From: Mycolicibacterium flavescens
GTDB taxonomy: Bacteria > Actinomycetota > Actinomycetes > Mycobacteriales > Mycobacteriaceae
DNA: 64,000 nt
Assembly: GCA_900637135.1 (NCBI GenBank)
Contig: LR134353.1
Coordinates: forward strand, 3,348,001 to 3,412,000
Direction of reading: 5' to 3'
In this document: positions 44,177 to 53,992 of the stretch, in pieces
How the letters are laid out: each line of letters opens with the position of its first letter
Position numbering within the stretch: the first letter of the stretch is position 1
Position numbers and translations under genes: made by a program
The notes under the pieces: model-generated
Seen by the model: only the letters and a program-made list of their open reading frames with translations
Database searches by the model: none
What the model was told of the DNA's origin: nothing

Positions 44177-45235
44177 ATGCAGGCATTGACCGTTCAGCCT
44201 GGAAAGGCGGACACACTTGCCGTGGACGATGTCGACGAACCCACCCCAGGCTCGGACGAACTACTGGTCGACGGCCTGGCCATCGGTGTGTGCGGGACCG
44301 ACAAGGAGATTGCGGCCGGACGGTACGGCTGGGCCCCGCCTGGTCGGGACAAGTTGATCATCGGACATGAGTCCCTCGGCCGGGTGGCGACCGCCCCGCC
44401 CGGCGCGTCGTTCACCCCCGGCGACCTGGTGGTCGGCGTGGTGCGCAGGCCCGACCCAATGCCGTGCCGGGCCTGCGCCCATGGCGAATTCGACATGTGC
44501 CGCAATGGTCGCTACACCGAACGCGGGATCAAGGCGATCGACGGTTACGGCAGCCAAAGATGGTGCGTCAAAACTGATTACGCGATGCGCATCGACGAGG
44601 GCCTGCGAGACGTCGGAATGCTTATGGAGCCCACCACGGTGGTGGCCAAAGCGTGGGAGCAGGTTCGGCGGGTGGGCCAGCGGGCCTACTTCGAACCCGA
44701 ACGGGCGCTGATCACCGGCGCCGGTCCGATCGGGCTGCTGGCAGCCCTGCTGTCTGTGCAGTCCGGCCTTGACACCCATATCCTCGACCGCGTCACCGAC
44801 GGACCCAAACCCGGGATCGCCGCGGCACTGGGCGCGACGTATCACCACGACGACATCGACGACGTCGCATCCCGGCTGCAGCCGGACGTGGTGATCGAGG
44901 CGACCGGAGCCGGACCGGTCGTCTTCGGCGCCATCGCCAACACCTCGACATACGGCATCGTCTGCCTGACCGGAGTCTCACCGGCCGGACGAAGCCTCAA
45001 GATCGACGCGGGTGCCGTCAACCGCGAGTTGGTGCTCGAAAACGATGCGGTCATCGGATCGGTCAACGCCAACCTGCGCCACTATCGGCAGGCCGCCGAG
45101 GCGTTGGCCAAAACCGATAAGGATTGGCTGGCCAGCCTGATCACCCGGCGAGTGCCGCTGCACCGCGCCGCCGACGCCTTCACCGCCCGACCCGACGACG
45201 TGAAGGTGGTCATCACCCTCGACGACGCGAGCTGA
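44177..45235 (+). CDS. glucose 1-dehydrogenase, archaeal-type medium-chain dehydrogenase
   Basis: 352 residues. Catalytic zinc site in CGTDKEI (Cys39) and GHESLG (about 63–68), structural or substrate region CRACAHGEFDMCRNGRYTERGIKAIDGYGSQ, which is the signature of the glucose dehydrogenases first known from archaea, and cofactor loop ITGAGPIGLLAALL. It oxidises glucose to gluconolactone with NAD(P). Directly followed by a GH15 glucosidase that may release the glucose. First gene of the island and divergent from MarR. Confidence 0.85.
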   Translation: MQALTVQPGKADTLAVDDVDEPTPGSDELLVDGLAIGVCGTDKEIAAGRYGWAPPGRDKLIIGHESLGRVATAPPGASFTPGDLVVGVVRRPDPMPCRACAHGEFDMCRNGRYTERGIKAIDGYGSQRWCVKTDYAMRIDEGLRDVGMLMEPTTVVAKAWEQVRRVGQRAYFEPERALITGAGPIGLLAALLSVQSGLDTHILDRVTDGPKPGIAAALGATYHHDDIDDVASRLQPDVVIEATGAGPVVFGAIANTSTYGIVCLTGVSPAGRSLKIDAGAVNRELVLENDAVIGSVNANLRHYRQAAEALAKTDKDWLASLITRRVPLHRAADAFTARPDDVKVVITLDDAS

Positions 45236-45236
45236 C

Positions 45237-47051
45237 ATGGCCGCGATCGAGGACTACGCGCTGATCGGGGATCTGCAAACCGCAGCCCTGGTGGATCGCA
45301 GCGGAGCCATCGACTGGTTGTGTCTGCCACACTTCGACTCGCCGGCCTGCTTTGCGGCGCTGCTCGGCGGGGCCGAGGCGGGTACCTGGCTGATGGCGCC
45401 GGCGGGCGGCGAGGCGGCGACGCGCCGGCGCTACCGCGACGACGCGTTGATCCTCGAAACCGAATGGGACACCGGGGACGGAACTGTCCGGCTCATCGAT
45501 TTCATGCCACCGCGCGGCGTGGCCGCCGACGTCGTCCGCATCGTCGAGGGCGTGCGCGGCACGGTCTCGATGGCGATGTCGCTGTGCCTACGCTTCGACT
45601 ACGGCCACGTCGTACCCTGGGTGCGCCGCAGCGACGGCGGGCTGTCGGCGATCGCCGGCCCGGACGCGGTGTGGTTGCGCACGCCCGTCGACACGCACGG
45701 TCGCGAGCTCACCACCGTGGCGGAGTTCACCGTCACCGAGGGCCGGCGCATACCGTTCGTCCTGACGTATCAGCTCTCTCATCTGGCCGCACCCCCGCCC
45801 GTCGACGCCGAGCAGGCGCTGTCGGAGACCGAACGCTGGTGGAGCGCATGGGTGGCCCAATGCAACTACACCGGATCGTGGCAACCGGAGGTGCGTCGGG
45901 CGTTGATGTTGCTCAAGGCCCTGACTTTCGCTCCCACCGGCGGCATCCTCGCCGCCGCCACCACGTCATTGCCCGAGCAACTCGGTGGGCCGCGCAACTG
46001 GGATTACCGCTACTGCTGGCTACGCGACGCCACCTTCACCCTGCAGGCGCTGCTCGGCACCGGATTTGTTGACGAGGCGCGGGCCTGGAGGGAATGGTTG
46101 GTGCGCGCGGTGGCCGGCGACCCCGCCGATCTGCAGATCATGTACGGCGCCGACGGGCGGCGGCGGCTACCCGAGTTCGAACTCCCCTGGCTGGCCGGTT
46201 ACGAGAACTCGAACCCGGTGCGGATCGGCAACGCCGCCGCGGCCCAATTCCAACTCGACGTGTGGGGCGAGGTGCTCGACGGTCTGCACCTGGCCAGGGA
46301 CAGCGGGCTGCCGACCGACGACATCGCCTGGGACGTCCAGCGCGCACTTCTCGACTTTCTCGAGGGCGATTGGCAACGGTGCGACTACAGCCTCTGGGAG
46401 ATTCGCGGGCCCGCAAGGCATTTCGTGCATTCGAAGGTCATGGCATGGGCCGGGGTCGATCGTGCGGTACGCACCGTCGAGAACCATCAGCTGGAGGGCC
46501 CGCTGTCGAGATGGCGAGCCCTGCGCGACGAAATCCACGCCGACGTCTGCGAGCACGGATACAACCCGCACCGCCGTAGCTTCACCCAGTCCTACGGCTC
46601 CGACCACCTCGACGCGGCACTGCTGCTGCTCCCGCGGGTCGGCTTCCTGCCCTATGACGACCCGCGCATCGTCGGCACCGTCGTGGCGGTCCAGAAGGAA
46701 CTCTGCTGTGACGGCCTGCTTTTGCGCTACCTTCCCGAACGAAGCGACGATGGCCTCCCGGGCCGTGAAGGCAGTTTCCTAGCATGCAGCTTCTGGCTCG
46801 TCGACGCGCTGTGCGGCATCGGCCGCTCCGACGAAGCCACCGCGCTCTTCGAGCGACTGCTGGGACTCCGCAACGACGTGGGGCTGCTCAGCGAGGAGTA
46901 CGACCCGAAAGCCGGGCGCCAGCTGGGTAACACACCACAGGCCTTCAGCCTCGTCGGGTTGATCAACAGCGCCCGACAACTCAGCGGGCACCACACCATG
47001 ACGTCCGGACACCACCGGCAACAGCATCCCCACTCGACGGCACGACAGTGA
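45237..47051 (+). CDS. glycoside hydrolase family 15 (glucoamylase/trehalase-like)
   Basis: 604 residues from ATG 45237, one base after the dehydrogenase stop. N-terminal beta-sandwich of the bacterial GH15 type (DYALIGDLQTAALVDRSGAIDWLCLPHFDSPACF), then an (alpha/alpha)6 barrel with NWDYRYCWLRDATF near residue 254, WEIRG near 390 and SEEYDP-x-x-GRQLGNTPQAFSLVGLI near 560, the region of the catalytic base. Mycobacterial GH15 members include a trehalase, so the substrate could be trehalose or a malto-oligosaccharide. Either yields glucose for the gene before it. Confidence 0.88.
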   Translation: MAAIEDYALIGDLQTAALVDRSGAIDWLCLPHFDSPACFAALLGGAEAGTWLMAPAGGEAATRRRYRDDALILETEWDTGDGTVRLIDFMPPRGVAADVVRIVEGVRGTVSMAMSLCLRFDYGHVVPWVRRSDGGLSAIAGPDAVWLRTPVDTHGRELTTVAEFTVTEGRRIPFVLTYQLSHLAAPPPVDAEQALSETERWWSAWVAQCNYTGSWQPEVRRALMLLKALTFAPTGGILAAATTSLPEQLGGPRNWDYRYCWLRDATFTLQALLGTGFVDEARAWREWLVRAVAGDPADLQIMYGADGRRRLPEFELPWLAGYENSNPVRIGNAAAAQFQLDVWGEVLDGLHLARDSGLPTDDIAWDVQRALLDFLEGDWQRCDYSLWEIRGPARHFVHSKVMAWAGVDRAVRTVENHQLEGPLSRWRALRDEIHADVCEHGYNPHRRSFTQSYGSDHLDAALLLLPRVGFLPYDDPRIVGTVVAVQKELCCDGLLLRYLPERSDDGLPGREGSFLACSFWLVDALCGIGRSDEATALFERLLGLRNDVGLLSEEYDPKAGRQLGNTPQAFSLVGLINSARQLSGHHTMTSGHHRQQHPHSTARQ

Positions 47052-47614
47052 AGGGAGACGACGATGCCCCCACCCCACGCACCTCCGCACAGCAACTGCC
47101 GACGATGACCGCTCCGCGAACGCAGTTGGTCGAGGTCAGCCTGAACCGGTCGCGGTATCGGAGCGGCCGGTGGTTGCTCGTCGCCGAGGGGGTGGCGTGC
47201 GCCGCCGCCGGAAGCGCCGCCGCCATAGGTCACCTCGGCGGCGGATCCCGTTCGGGGACCGGAATATCCGTATTCGGGCTGCACATCTCCCCCGTCGAAT
47301 GCGTCGTCCTGGCGGTGTTCGGTGTGCTGGCCGTGGTGGCGGCGTTTCGACGCGGCACGGCGGTGGCCCTGAGCGCGATCGGTGTCGTGGGCGGCATGAC
47401 GATGGTCATCGTCACCTCCGTGGCGGCCGTACACGACGCCTCCGGAGCGCTGGGGTTCGAGTTCGGCGACATCCTGCTCTCCGGCCTGCTCGGCGCCTAC
47501 AACCTGGGCCTGCTCATGTGGCTGTGTTCGGACGCCGTGGAGGGGAAGGTGTGGCGATACCGACACAGATCCGCGACAACCGGATCGACCGGCCGGCGAC
47601 GAAGTCTCAATTAA
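47048..47614 (+). CDS. small membrane protein, function unknown
   Basis: 188 residues from GTG 47048, overlapping the GH15 stop as GTGA. A soluble N-terminus of about 45 residues is followed by four hydrophobic segments (about 43–62, 77–96, 102–125, 140–160) and a basic tail. I recognise no family. Position suggests a membrane companion of the sugar genes, but there is no transporter signature. A 14-base palindrome follows in the gap to the next gene. Confidence 0.6.
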   Translation: MKGDDDAPTPRTSAQQLPTMTAPRTQLVEVSLNRSRYRSGRWLLVAEGVACAAAGSAAAIGHLGGGSRSGTGISVFGLHISPVECVVLAVFGVLAVVAAFRRGTAVALSAIGVVGGMTMVIVTSVAAVHDASGALGFEFGDILLSGLLGAYNLGLLMWLCSDAVEGKVWRYRHRSATTGSTGRRRSLN

Positions 47615-47631
47615 TTTTCAGGAAGCAATAG

Positions 47632-47645
47632 TTGCTGTACAGCAA
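47632..47645. promoter_or_regulatory. perfect 14-bp palindrome before the TPP enzyme
   Basis: TTGCTGTACAGCAA at 47632–47645, with a third half-site GCAA at 47625–47628 before it, inside a 90-base gap that is AT-rich for this genome. It is 60 bases upstream of the start codon. It suits a dimeric repressor, perhaps the MarR protein of the island. Confidence 0.5.
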
Positions 47646-47705
47646 ATGAAAGCGTAGGACGGAGATAACGCCTCCGTCCGCGAACCCGACCGACAAGGAG
47701 CAGTC

Positions 47706-49502
47706 ATGCCCGACCAAACCGTCGCTGATTACTTGCTCGAACGGTTACGCGCCTGGGGTGTTCGCCGCGTATTCGCATATCCGGGTGATGGGATCAACGC
47801 GATCCTGGCAGCCTGGGGCCGCGCCGACGACGATCCTCAGTTCGTGCAGTCCCGCCACGAAGAGATGAGCGCGTTCGAGGCGGTCGGCTACGCCAAGTTC
47901 GGCGGCGCGACATTCGGCGTCTGCATGGCGACGTCAGGCCCCGGGGCGGTACATCTGCTCAACGGCCTCTACGACGCCAAACTCGACCACGTACCGGTGG
48001 TGGCCATCGTCGGACAGACCAATCGCAGCGCGATGGGCGGGTCCTATCAACAGGAGATCGACCTGCTGAGCCTCTATAAGGACGTCGCCGCCGACTACGT
48101 GCAGATGGTGACCGTGCCCGAGCAGCTTCCCAATGTCCTCGACCGGGCGATCCGCACCGCGGTGGCGAGGCGGTGCCCCACGGCCTTGATCATTCCGGCC
48201 GACGTGCAGGAGCTCCCCTACCGCCCACCCCGACACGCCTTCAAGATGGTGCCGTCAAGTCTGGGTGTCGACTGGCCGGCGGTAAACGCCGATGACGCGG
48301 CCATCGCGCGGGCCGCCGAGATCCTCAATGCCGGAACCAAAGTCGCGATGTTGGTCGGCAACGGCGCCAGAGGCGCTGCGGCCGAACTGGCCGAGACCGC
48401 TGAGCTGCTCGGCGCCGGAGCTGCCAAGGCCCTGTTGGGCAAGGACGTGCTGTCCGACGAACTGCCATGGGTGACCGGTGCGATCGGCCTGCTGGGCACC
48501 CGGCCCAGCTACGAGTTGATGCGTGACTGCGACACGCTGCTCACGATCGGATCGAGCTTCCCCTACACCCAGTTCCTTCCCGACTTCGGACAGACCCGCA
48601 GCGTGCAGATCGACATCGATCCCACCATGATCGGAATGCGCTACCCCTACGACGTGAACCTGGTGGCCGATGCGAAATCCGCTCTGCGCGGTCTCATTCC
48701 GCATCTGCAATACAAATCCGACAGATCGTGGCGGTCCACGGTCGAATCGAACGTCAGCCGCTGGTGGGAGACCATGGCCAAGGAGGCCGCCGTCAGTACC
48801 GACCGTGTCAACCCGCTGCGGCTCTTCTCCGAACTCTCCGCGCAGCTGCCCGGCAACGCGATCGTCACCGCCGATTCCGGATCCGCCGCCAACTGGTATG
48901 CCCGGCAGCTGCGCTTCGGGCCGGGCGTGCGCGGTTCGCTGTCCGGAACGCTGGCGACCATGGGCCCGGGGATTCCGTACGCCATCGGCGCCAAGTTCGC
49001 CCACCCGGACCGGCCCGTCATCGCCCTCGTCGGCGACGGTGCCATGCAGATGAACGGTATGGCCGAACTCATCACGATCAAGCACTACCACCAGCAGTGG
49101 TCGGACCGCCGCCTGATCGTGGCGGTCCTGCACAACAACGACCTCAACCAGGTGACCTGGGAGATGCGTGCGATGAACGGATCACCGAAATTCGCGGCGT
49201 CACAGACTCTTCCGGATGTTGACTACGCCGGCTTCGCCGCCAGCCTTGGACTTCAGGCACACACCGTGCGTGACCCCGACGGGCTCGCCGACGCGTGGCG
49301 TTCCGCGCTCTCGGCCGACCGGCCGACGGTGCTCGACGTGCACACCGACCCCAACATGCCACCCATTCCGCCACACGCCACCTTCGAACAAGCCAAAGCC
49401 ACCGCCACCGCAGTGCTCAAGGGTGATGAGGACAGTCGCAGCTTCATCAAGGAAGGCATCAAAACCAAGGCGCAAGAGTTCATGCCGCACACACGCTCAT
49501 GA
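47706..49502 (+). CDS. TPP-dependent enzyme of the pyruvate oxidase/acetolactate synthase type
   Basis: 598 residues from ATG 47706 with AAGGAGCAGTC ahead. Three-domain layout: N-terminal PYR domain with the activating Glu in SRHEEMSAFEAVGYAKFGG (about residue 51), a middle domain, and the C-terminal PP domain with the TPP motif GDGAMQMNGMAE (about 443). FAD-binding residues are not obvious. The likely reaction is oxidative decarboxylation of pyruvate to acetate or acetyl phosphate, or carboligation. In the island it would handle pyruvate from sugar-acid cleavage. ATGA overlap with the next gene. Confidence 0.85.
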   Translation: MPDQTVADYLLERLRAWGVRRVFAYPGDGINAILAAWGRADDDPQFVQSRHEEMSAFEAVGYAKFGGATFGVCMATSGPGAVHLLNGLYDAKLDHVPVVAIVGQTNRSAMGGSYQQEIDLLSLYKDVAADYVQMVTVPEQLPNVLDRAIRTAVARRCPTALIIPADVQELPYRPPRHAFKMVPSSLGVDWPAVNADDAAIARAAEILNAGTKVAMLVGNGARGAAAELAETAELLGAGAAKALLGKDVLSDELPWVTGAIGLLGTRPSYELMRDCDTLLTIGSSFPYTQFLPDFGQTRSVQIDIDPTMIGMRYPYDVNLVADAKSALRGLIPHLQYKSDRSWRSTVESNVSRWWETMAKEAAVSTDRVNPLRLFSELSAQLPGNAIVTADSGSAANWYARQLRFGPGVRGSLSGTLATMGPGIPYAIGAKFAHPDRPVIALVGDGAMQMNGMAELITIKHYHQQWSDRRLIVAVLHNNDLNQVTWEMRAMNGSPKFAASQTLPDVDYAGFAASLGLQAHTVRDPDGLADAWRSALSADRPTVLDVHTDPNMPPIPPHATFEQAKATATAVLKGDEDSRSFIKEGIKTKAQEFMPHTRS

Positions 49503-50626
49503 TCACCGACGACGCTGTCCGCACCGGAATTCCCGCCGCCACCGTCGATGCGCTGCGCGTCACGGCGTACCGCATCCCCACCGAAGCGCCGGAGGCCGAC
49601 GGGACACTGGCCTGGGATCACACCACGCTGGTGGTGGTCAACGCCGACTGCGGCGACATCACCGGAACGGGGTGGACGTACGGGCATCCGGCTTGCGCCG
49701 ACGTCATCACCCGAAGCCTCGTCACTCACGTTGTCGGGCGGGACGCGCTCGACGGCGCGGCGGCGTTCGACGCCATGGCCAAGGCCGTGCGGAACTTCGG
49801 GCGCAGCGGCATTGCGGGACAGGCGCTCTCCGCGGTCGACGTGGCGCTGTGGGACCTCAAAGCCCGGGTTCTAGGCATGCCGCTACACCGGCTCCTCGGC
49901 GCCGTGCGCGACAGCGTCCCCGTCTACGGCAGTGGCGGGTTCACCACCTACGGCCCCCACCAGATGGGGGACCAACTGCTCGGCTGGGTGCGTGACCACG
50001 GCATCACCCGCGTAAAGATCAAGATCGGGCAGTCGTGGGGCACACGCACCAGACGCGACGTGTCGCGGATGCGGCAGGCCCGGGCCGCGATCGGCGACGA
50101 AACCGCACTGATGGTCGACGCAAACGGTGGCTACACCGCCAAACAGGCCGTCCGGGTGATGTCCGAGGTTGCCGACCTCGCCATCACCTGGCTGGAAGAG
50201 CCGGTCTCATCCGACGACCTCTCCGGCCTGCGAGCCGTACGCGACGCGGTCGGCGCCGATGTCACGGCGGGCGAATACGGCCACCGGCTGGCCGATTTCG
50301 TCCCGCTGTGTTCCGCGGTCGATTGCCTGCAGATTGACGCATCGCGGTGCGGCGGCATCACCGGTTGGCAGCAGGTGGCCGCGCTCGCCGCCGCACACCA
50401 TCTGTGAGTCTCCGCACACTGCGCGCCGTGGCTGCACGCCGCGGTCGGCGCCGCGACACGCAATCTCCGCCACCTCGAATGGTTTCACGATCACGCCCGT
50501 ATCGAGACCCGTTACTTCGATGGCGCGACACCGCCGACCGACGGGGTTATCCGCCCCGACCCGGACAGTCCTGGGCACGGGCTGACCGTACGCAGCCTGG
50601 ACCTCGAGCCCTATCGCGTCGGCTGA
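49499..50626 (+). pseudogene. enolase-superfamily sugar-acid dehydratase broken by an in-frame TGA
   Basis: The frame starting at ATG 49499 runs 302 codons to TGA 50405–50407, then continues in the same frame for 72 more codons to TGA 50624–50626. The two parts join into one mandelate-racemase-like protein: TRVKIKIG (K-x-K), LMVDANGGY, ITWLEEPVSS, AGEYGH for the metal and base residues, then after the stop VSAHCAPWLHAAVGAATRNL and LEWFHDHARIE, which continue the barrel. A CGA-to-TGA change would explain it. The truncated product lacks the last catalytic His region, so it is probably dead unless the stop is read through. Confidence 0.85.
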
Positions 50627-50641
50627 AAGAGACACTGCCAC

Positions 50642-53536
50642 ATGAGCACTTCCTCACTGATCTATTCCAAGCTCGCCGCCGAGCTGAATCGCCGCATGGC
50701 GGGTGAGGTCCGGTTCGACCCCGGCTCGCGAGCGGCCTACTCCACCGACGCATCGAACTACCGCCAGGTCCCGATCGGCGTGGTCGTGCCGGATACGCCG
50801 GACGATGCGGTCGAAGCCATCGCGGTATGTCGCGACAACGACGTCCCAGTCCTCTCCCGCGGCGGCGGCACCAGCTTGGCCGGTCAGTGCTGCAATGCCG
50901 CCGTGGTGCTCGACTGGAGCAAGTACTGCACCCGCATCCGCACGGTCGACGTCGACAGGGGCACCGCGGTCGTCGAACCCGGCATCAAGCTCGACGTTCT
51001 CAACGACCGTCTGGCGGACACCGGATGGATGGTGGGCCCGAAACCCTCTACGCATGTCAGTTGCACGATCGGCGGAATGATCGGCAACAATTCGTGCGGC
51101 TCGACCGCGCAGGCGTACGGAAAGATGGTCGACTCGGTTCGCGCCCTGGAGATCCTGACCTACGACGGCATCCAACGCTGGATCGGCCCGACCGAGGACC
51201 GCGACATCGACCGAATCATCGCCTCGGGAGGACGGCTCGCCGAAATCTACGGTGGGCTGCGCTCGATCGTCACCGAGTTCGGGGACGACATTCGCGAGCG
51301 CTACCCCCACATTCCACGCCGGGTGTCGGGCTACAACCTCGATAGCCTGTTGCCCGACAACGGCTTTGACCTCGCAAAGGGGTTGGCCGGAAGCGAGAGC
51401 ACGCTTGTCACCGTGCTGTGCGCCGAGATCGACCTGGTTCGCCGGCCCGCGGCGAGCGCCCTGGCGCTACTCGGCTTCGACGACATCGCCGCCGCCGCCG
51501 ACGCCGTACCGGCCGTGCTCGAGCACGAGCCGGCAGCGCTTGAAGGCCTCGATCAGCGGCTGGTCGAACTCGAGCACTCACGGCGGTTGGCCGAAAAGGC
51601 CCTCCACCAGCTGCCCCGCGGAGGCGGTTGGCTCATGGTGCAAATGGACGGCGGGGACCAGGATCAGGCCGATCACCGCGCCAAGGCGATGATCGAGGCC
51701 GTGCAGGCGGCGGCCGGCTGCGACGCCAAGGTCCTCAGCGATCCCGCACACAAGAAGCAGGTGTGGGCCGCCCGGGAAGCCGGGCTGGGCGCGACGGCCT
51801 ATCCACCGGTCGGCCCCGAGACGCACGAAGGATGGGAGGATGCGGCGGTCCCGCCGCACCGGTTGGGTGATTACCTGCGCGACTTTCATTCCCTGCTCGA
51901 TCGCTACGGCTACGGAACATCGTCGCTCTACGGGCATTTCGGTCAAGGATGCGTGCACACCCGGATCCCGTTCGACCTGCGCACCTCCGACGGCATCGCC
52001 GCATACCGTCGGTTCGCCCACGACGCCGCCCACCTCGTCGTCGATTACGGCGGGTCGCTGTCCGGGGAACACGGCGACGGTCAGTCACGCGGCGAACTGT
52101 TGCCGATCATGTTCGGCCACCGCGTCGTTCGGGCGTTCGAGAAGACCAAGGCACTCTTCGATCCCGACAACCGGATGAATCCGGGAAAGGTCGTCAACCC
52201 ATACCGTCTCGACGACAACCTGCGGTTCGGTACCGGATATCTACCGATCGAGCCGGCGACGGCGTTCGCCTACGCCGAAGACGGGCACCGCTTCTCGCAT
52301 GCGGCGGCGCGGTGCGTCGGCGTAGGGAAGTGCCGCGGTGACGAGTCCGGAGTGATGTGTCCTAGTTACCGCGCCACCGGGGAGGAGCACCATTCGACCC
52401 GCGGGCGGGCGCGGCTGCTGTTCGAGATGCTGCAGCAAGACGTCATCACCGACGGCTGGGCGTCGACCGAGATCCGCGACGCCCTCGATCTGTGCCTGGC
52501 GTGCAAGGGCTGCCTGAGCGACTGCCCGGTCAACGTCGACATGGCAACGTACAAGGCGGAGTTCCTTTTTCACCACTACCGTCGTCGCCTGCGTCCCATG
52601 GCCCACTACACCATGGGATGGATACCGCTGTGGGCCCGAATAGCCACGGGCGCACCGCGAGCCGTCAACGCCCTGACACACACACCGCACCTGGACGGGG
52701 CGATCAAGGTCCTCGGCGGGATCGACTCGCATCGAGACCTCCCGCGGTTCGCGGCGCGACGGTTCACCCGATGGTGGCGCGATCAGCCGCTGCTGACCGG
52801 AGGCCGCGAGTCGGTCATCCTGTTCGCGGACACCTTCACCAACAACTTCGATCCGGATATCGGCCGCGACGCTGTCAAGGTGCTCCGATCGGCCGGCTTC
52901 AGCGTCACCGTTCCCAGCAACACGCTCTGTTGTGGGCTCACGTGGATCTCGACCGGCCAACTCGGTGTCGCGAAAAAGGTTCTGGCAAGGACGTTGCGAG
53001 CCCTTCGGCCCGCGCTGCGCACCGGTACTCCGATCGTCGTTCTCGAACCCAGTTGCGCGGCGGTGTTCCGCTCCGATGCGACGAACCTGTTGCGCGGCAA
53101 CGAGGATGCACACCGACTCGCCGCGCAGACGTACACGATCGGTGAACTTCTGCACCTCAGGGCGGACGACTGGGAACCACCGCGGATCGGCGGCCACGCC
53201 GTCGTGCAGCCGCACTGTCATCAGCACGCGGTGCTGCACTACGCCGAGGAGAAGGCGGTTCTCGAGGACGCCGGTGTCGACGCCCGAGTGCTCGATGCCG
53301 GATGCTGCGGCCTTGCAGGGAATTTCGGTTTCCAACGTGGACATCACAACGTATCGGTGGCATGCGCCGAGGACAAACTGCTCCCCGCGCTGCGCGGCGT
53401 GGACCCCGAGACGATGGTGCTCGCCGACGGATTCAGCTGCCGAACACAGATCCGCGACCTGACCGAGAACTGCACCCCGCGTCACACAGCTTCCGTCCTC
53501 GCCGGAGCGCTACGAGAACGAAAGGAGCAACGATGA
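50642..53536 (+). CDS. FAD-linked oxidase fused to FeS-cluster domain (GlcD/GlpC-type)
   Basis: 964 residues. FAD_binding_4 domain (about 40–230) with VLSRGGGTSLAGQCCN and PSTHVSCTIGGMIGNNSCG; FAD-oxidase C-terminal domain with YGHFGQGCVHTRI and SLSGEHGDGQSRGELL; ferredoxin-like part with CVGVGKCRG (about 557) and CLACKGCLSDCP (about 617–628); then two CCG domains (CCGLTW near 761, CCGLAGNFGF near 887). Such proteins oxidise 2-hydroxy acids (D-lactate, glycolate, D-2-hydroxyglutarate) and pass electrons to quinone. Substrate here unknown. Overlaps the ANTAR gene by ATGA. Confidence 0.9.
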   Translation: MSTSSLIYSKLAAELNRRMAGEVRFDPGSRAAYSTDASNYRQVPIGVVVPDTPDDAVEAIAVCRDNDVPVLSRGGGTSLAGQCCNAAVVLDWSKYCTRIRTVDVDRGTAVVEPGIKLDVLNDRLADTGWMVGPKPSTHVSCTIGGMIGNNSCGSTAQAYGKMVDSVRALEILTYDGIQRWIGPTEDRDIDRIIASGGRLAEIYGGLRSIVTEFGDDIRERYPHIPRRVSGYNLDSLLPDNGFDLAKGLAGSESTLVTVLCAEIDLVRRPAASALALLGFDDIAAAADAVPAVLEHEPAALEGLDQRLVELEHSRRLAEKALHQLPRGGGWLMVQMDGGDQDQADHRAKAMIEAVQAAAGCDAKVLSDPAHKKQVWAAREAGLGATAYPPVGPETHEGWEDAAVPPHRLGDYLRDFHSLLDRYGYGTSSLYGHFGQGCVHTRIPFDLRTSDGIAAYRRFAHDAAHLVVDYGGSLSGEHGDGQSRGELLPIMFGHRVVRAFEKTKALFDPDNRMNPGKVVNPYRLDDNLRFGTGYLPIEPATAFAYAEDGHRFSHAAARCVGVGKCRGDESGVMCPSYRATGEEHHSTRGRARLLFEMLQQDVITDGWASTEIRDALDLCLACKGCLSDCPVNVDMATYKAEFLFHHYRRRLRPMAHYTMGWIPLWARIATGAPRAVNALTHTPHLDGAIKVLGGIDSHRDLPRFAARRFTRWWRDQPLLTGGRESVILFADTFTNNFDPDIGRDAVKVLRSAGFSVTVPSNTLCCGLTWISTGQLGVAKKVLARTLRALRPALRTGTPIVVLEPSCAAVFRSDATNLLRGNEDAHRLAAQTYTIGELLHLRADDWEPPRIGGHAVVQPHCHQHAVLHYAEEKAVLEDAGVDARVLDAGCCGLAGNFGFQRGHHNVSVACAEDKLLPALRGVDPETMVLADGFSCRTQIRDLTENCTPRHTASVLAGALRERKEQR

Positions 53537-53895
53537 CCCTCACCTGGTCCGCCGAAGACCAGGCCACCCGCGTGACGGTCGCTGCACCTGTCACCGAGGC
53601 CGAACGGCTGCGGCTCGAAATCGATCAGCTGCGGGACAAGCTCGCCGGTCTCCCCATGATCGAACAAGCCAAAGGGATGCTGATGCAGACCTTCGGCCTC
53701 AGTGACGAGCAGGCATTCGACGTCCTTCGCATGCTGTCTCAGATCAGCAATGTCCGGGTCCGCCAGGTCGCGGGATCTGTCGTCGAAATCTGGACCCGCT
53801 GCGGACCCCGGCCCGACTTCGACGCCGCGGCCGAGTCCCTACTGTCCCTGCGCGACATCCTGCGCACACCCGATGGCGCGCTGTCCCACGCCTGA
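53533..53895 (+). CDS. ANTAR-domain protein without a sensor domain
   Basis: 120 residues from ATG 53533, with AAAGGAG ahead and ATGA overlap with the oxidase stop. A short helical lead (TEAERLRLEIDQLRDKLAGL, coiled-coil-like) precedes the ANTAR three-helix domain: MIEQAKGMLMQTFGLSDEQAFDVLRMLSQISNVRVRQVA. ANTAR proteins bind paired hexaloop hairpins in nascent RNA and prevent termination. Most carry a receiver or GAF domain; this one has only a coiled coil, so its signal must come from dimerisation or partners. Target RNA not identified. Confidence 0.88.
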   Translation: MTLTWSAEDQATRVTVAAPVTEAERLRLEIDQLRDKLAGLPMIEQAKGMLMQTFGLSDEQAFDVLRMLSQISNVRVRQVAGSVVEIWTRCGPRPDFDAAAESLLSLRDILRTPDGALSHA

Positions 53896-53992
53896 GTCCG
53901 CCGAGTTCGCGCGCCGTCCTCGTACGGTTCACGCCGCGACACACGGCCGGATTCCGCGGAGAAGCTGTCGTTTCGGCGGAAAATGCACAATC

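Noticed and set aside
50405..50460. Selenocysteine insertion at the TGA of the enolase gene
   Set aside because: No convincing SECIS hairpin follows the TGA, and the codon falls at a position that is not a conserved Cys in the family. A nonsense change is simpler.
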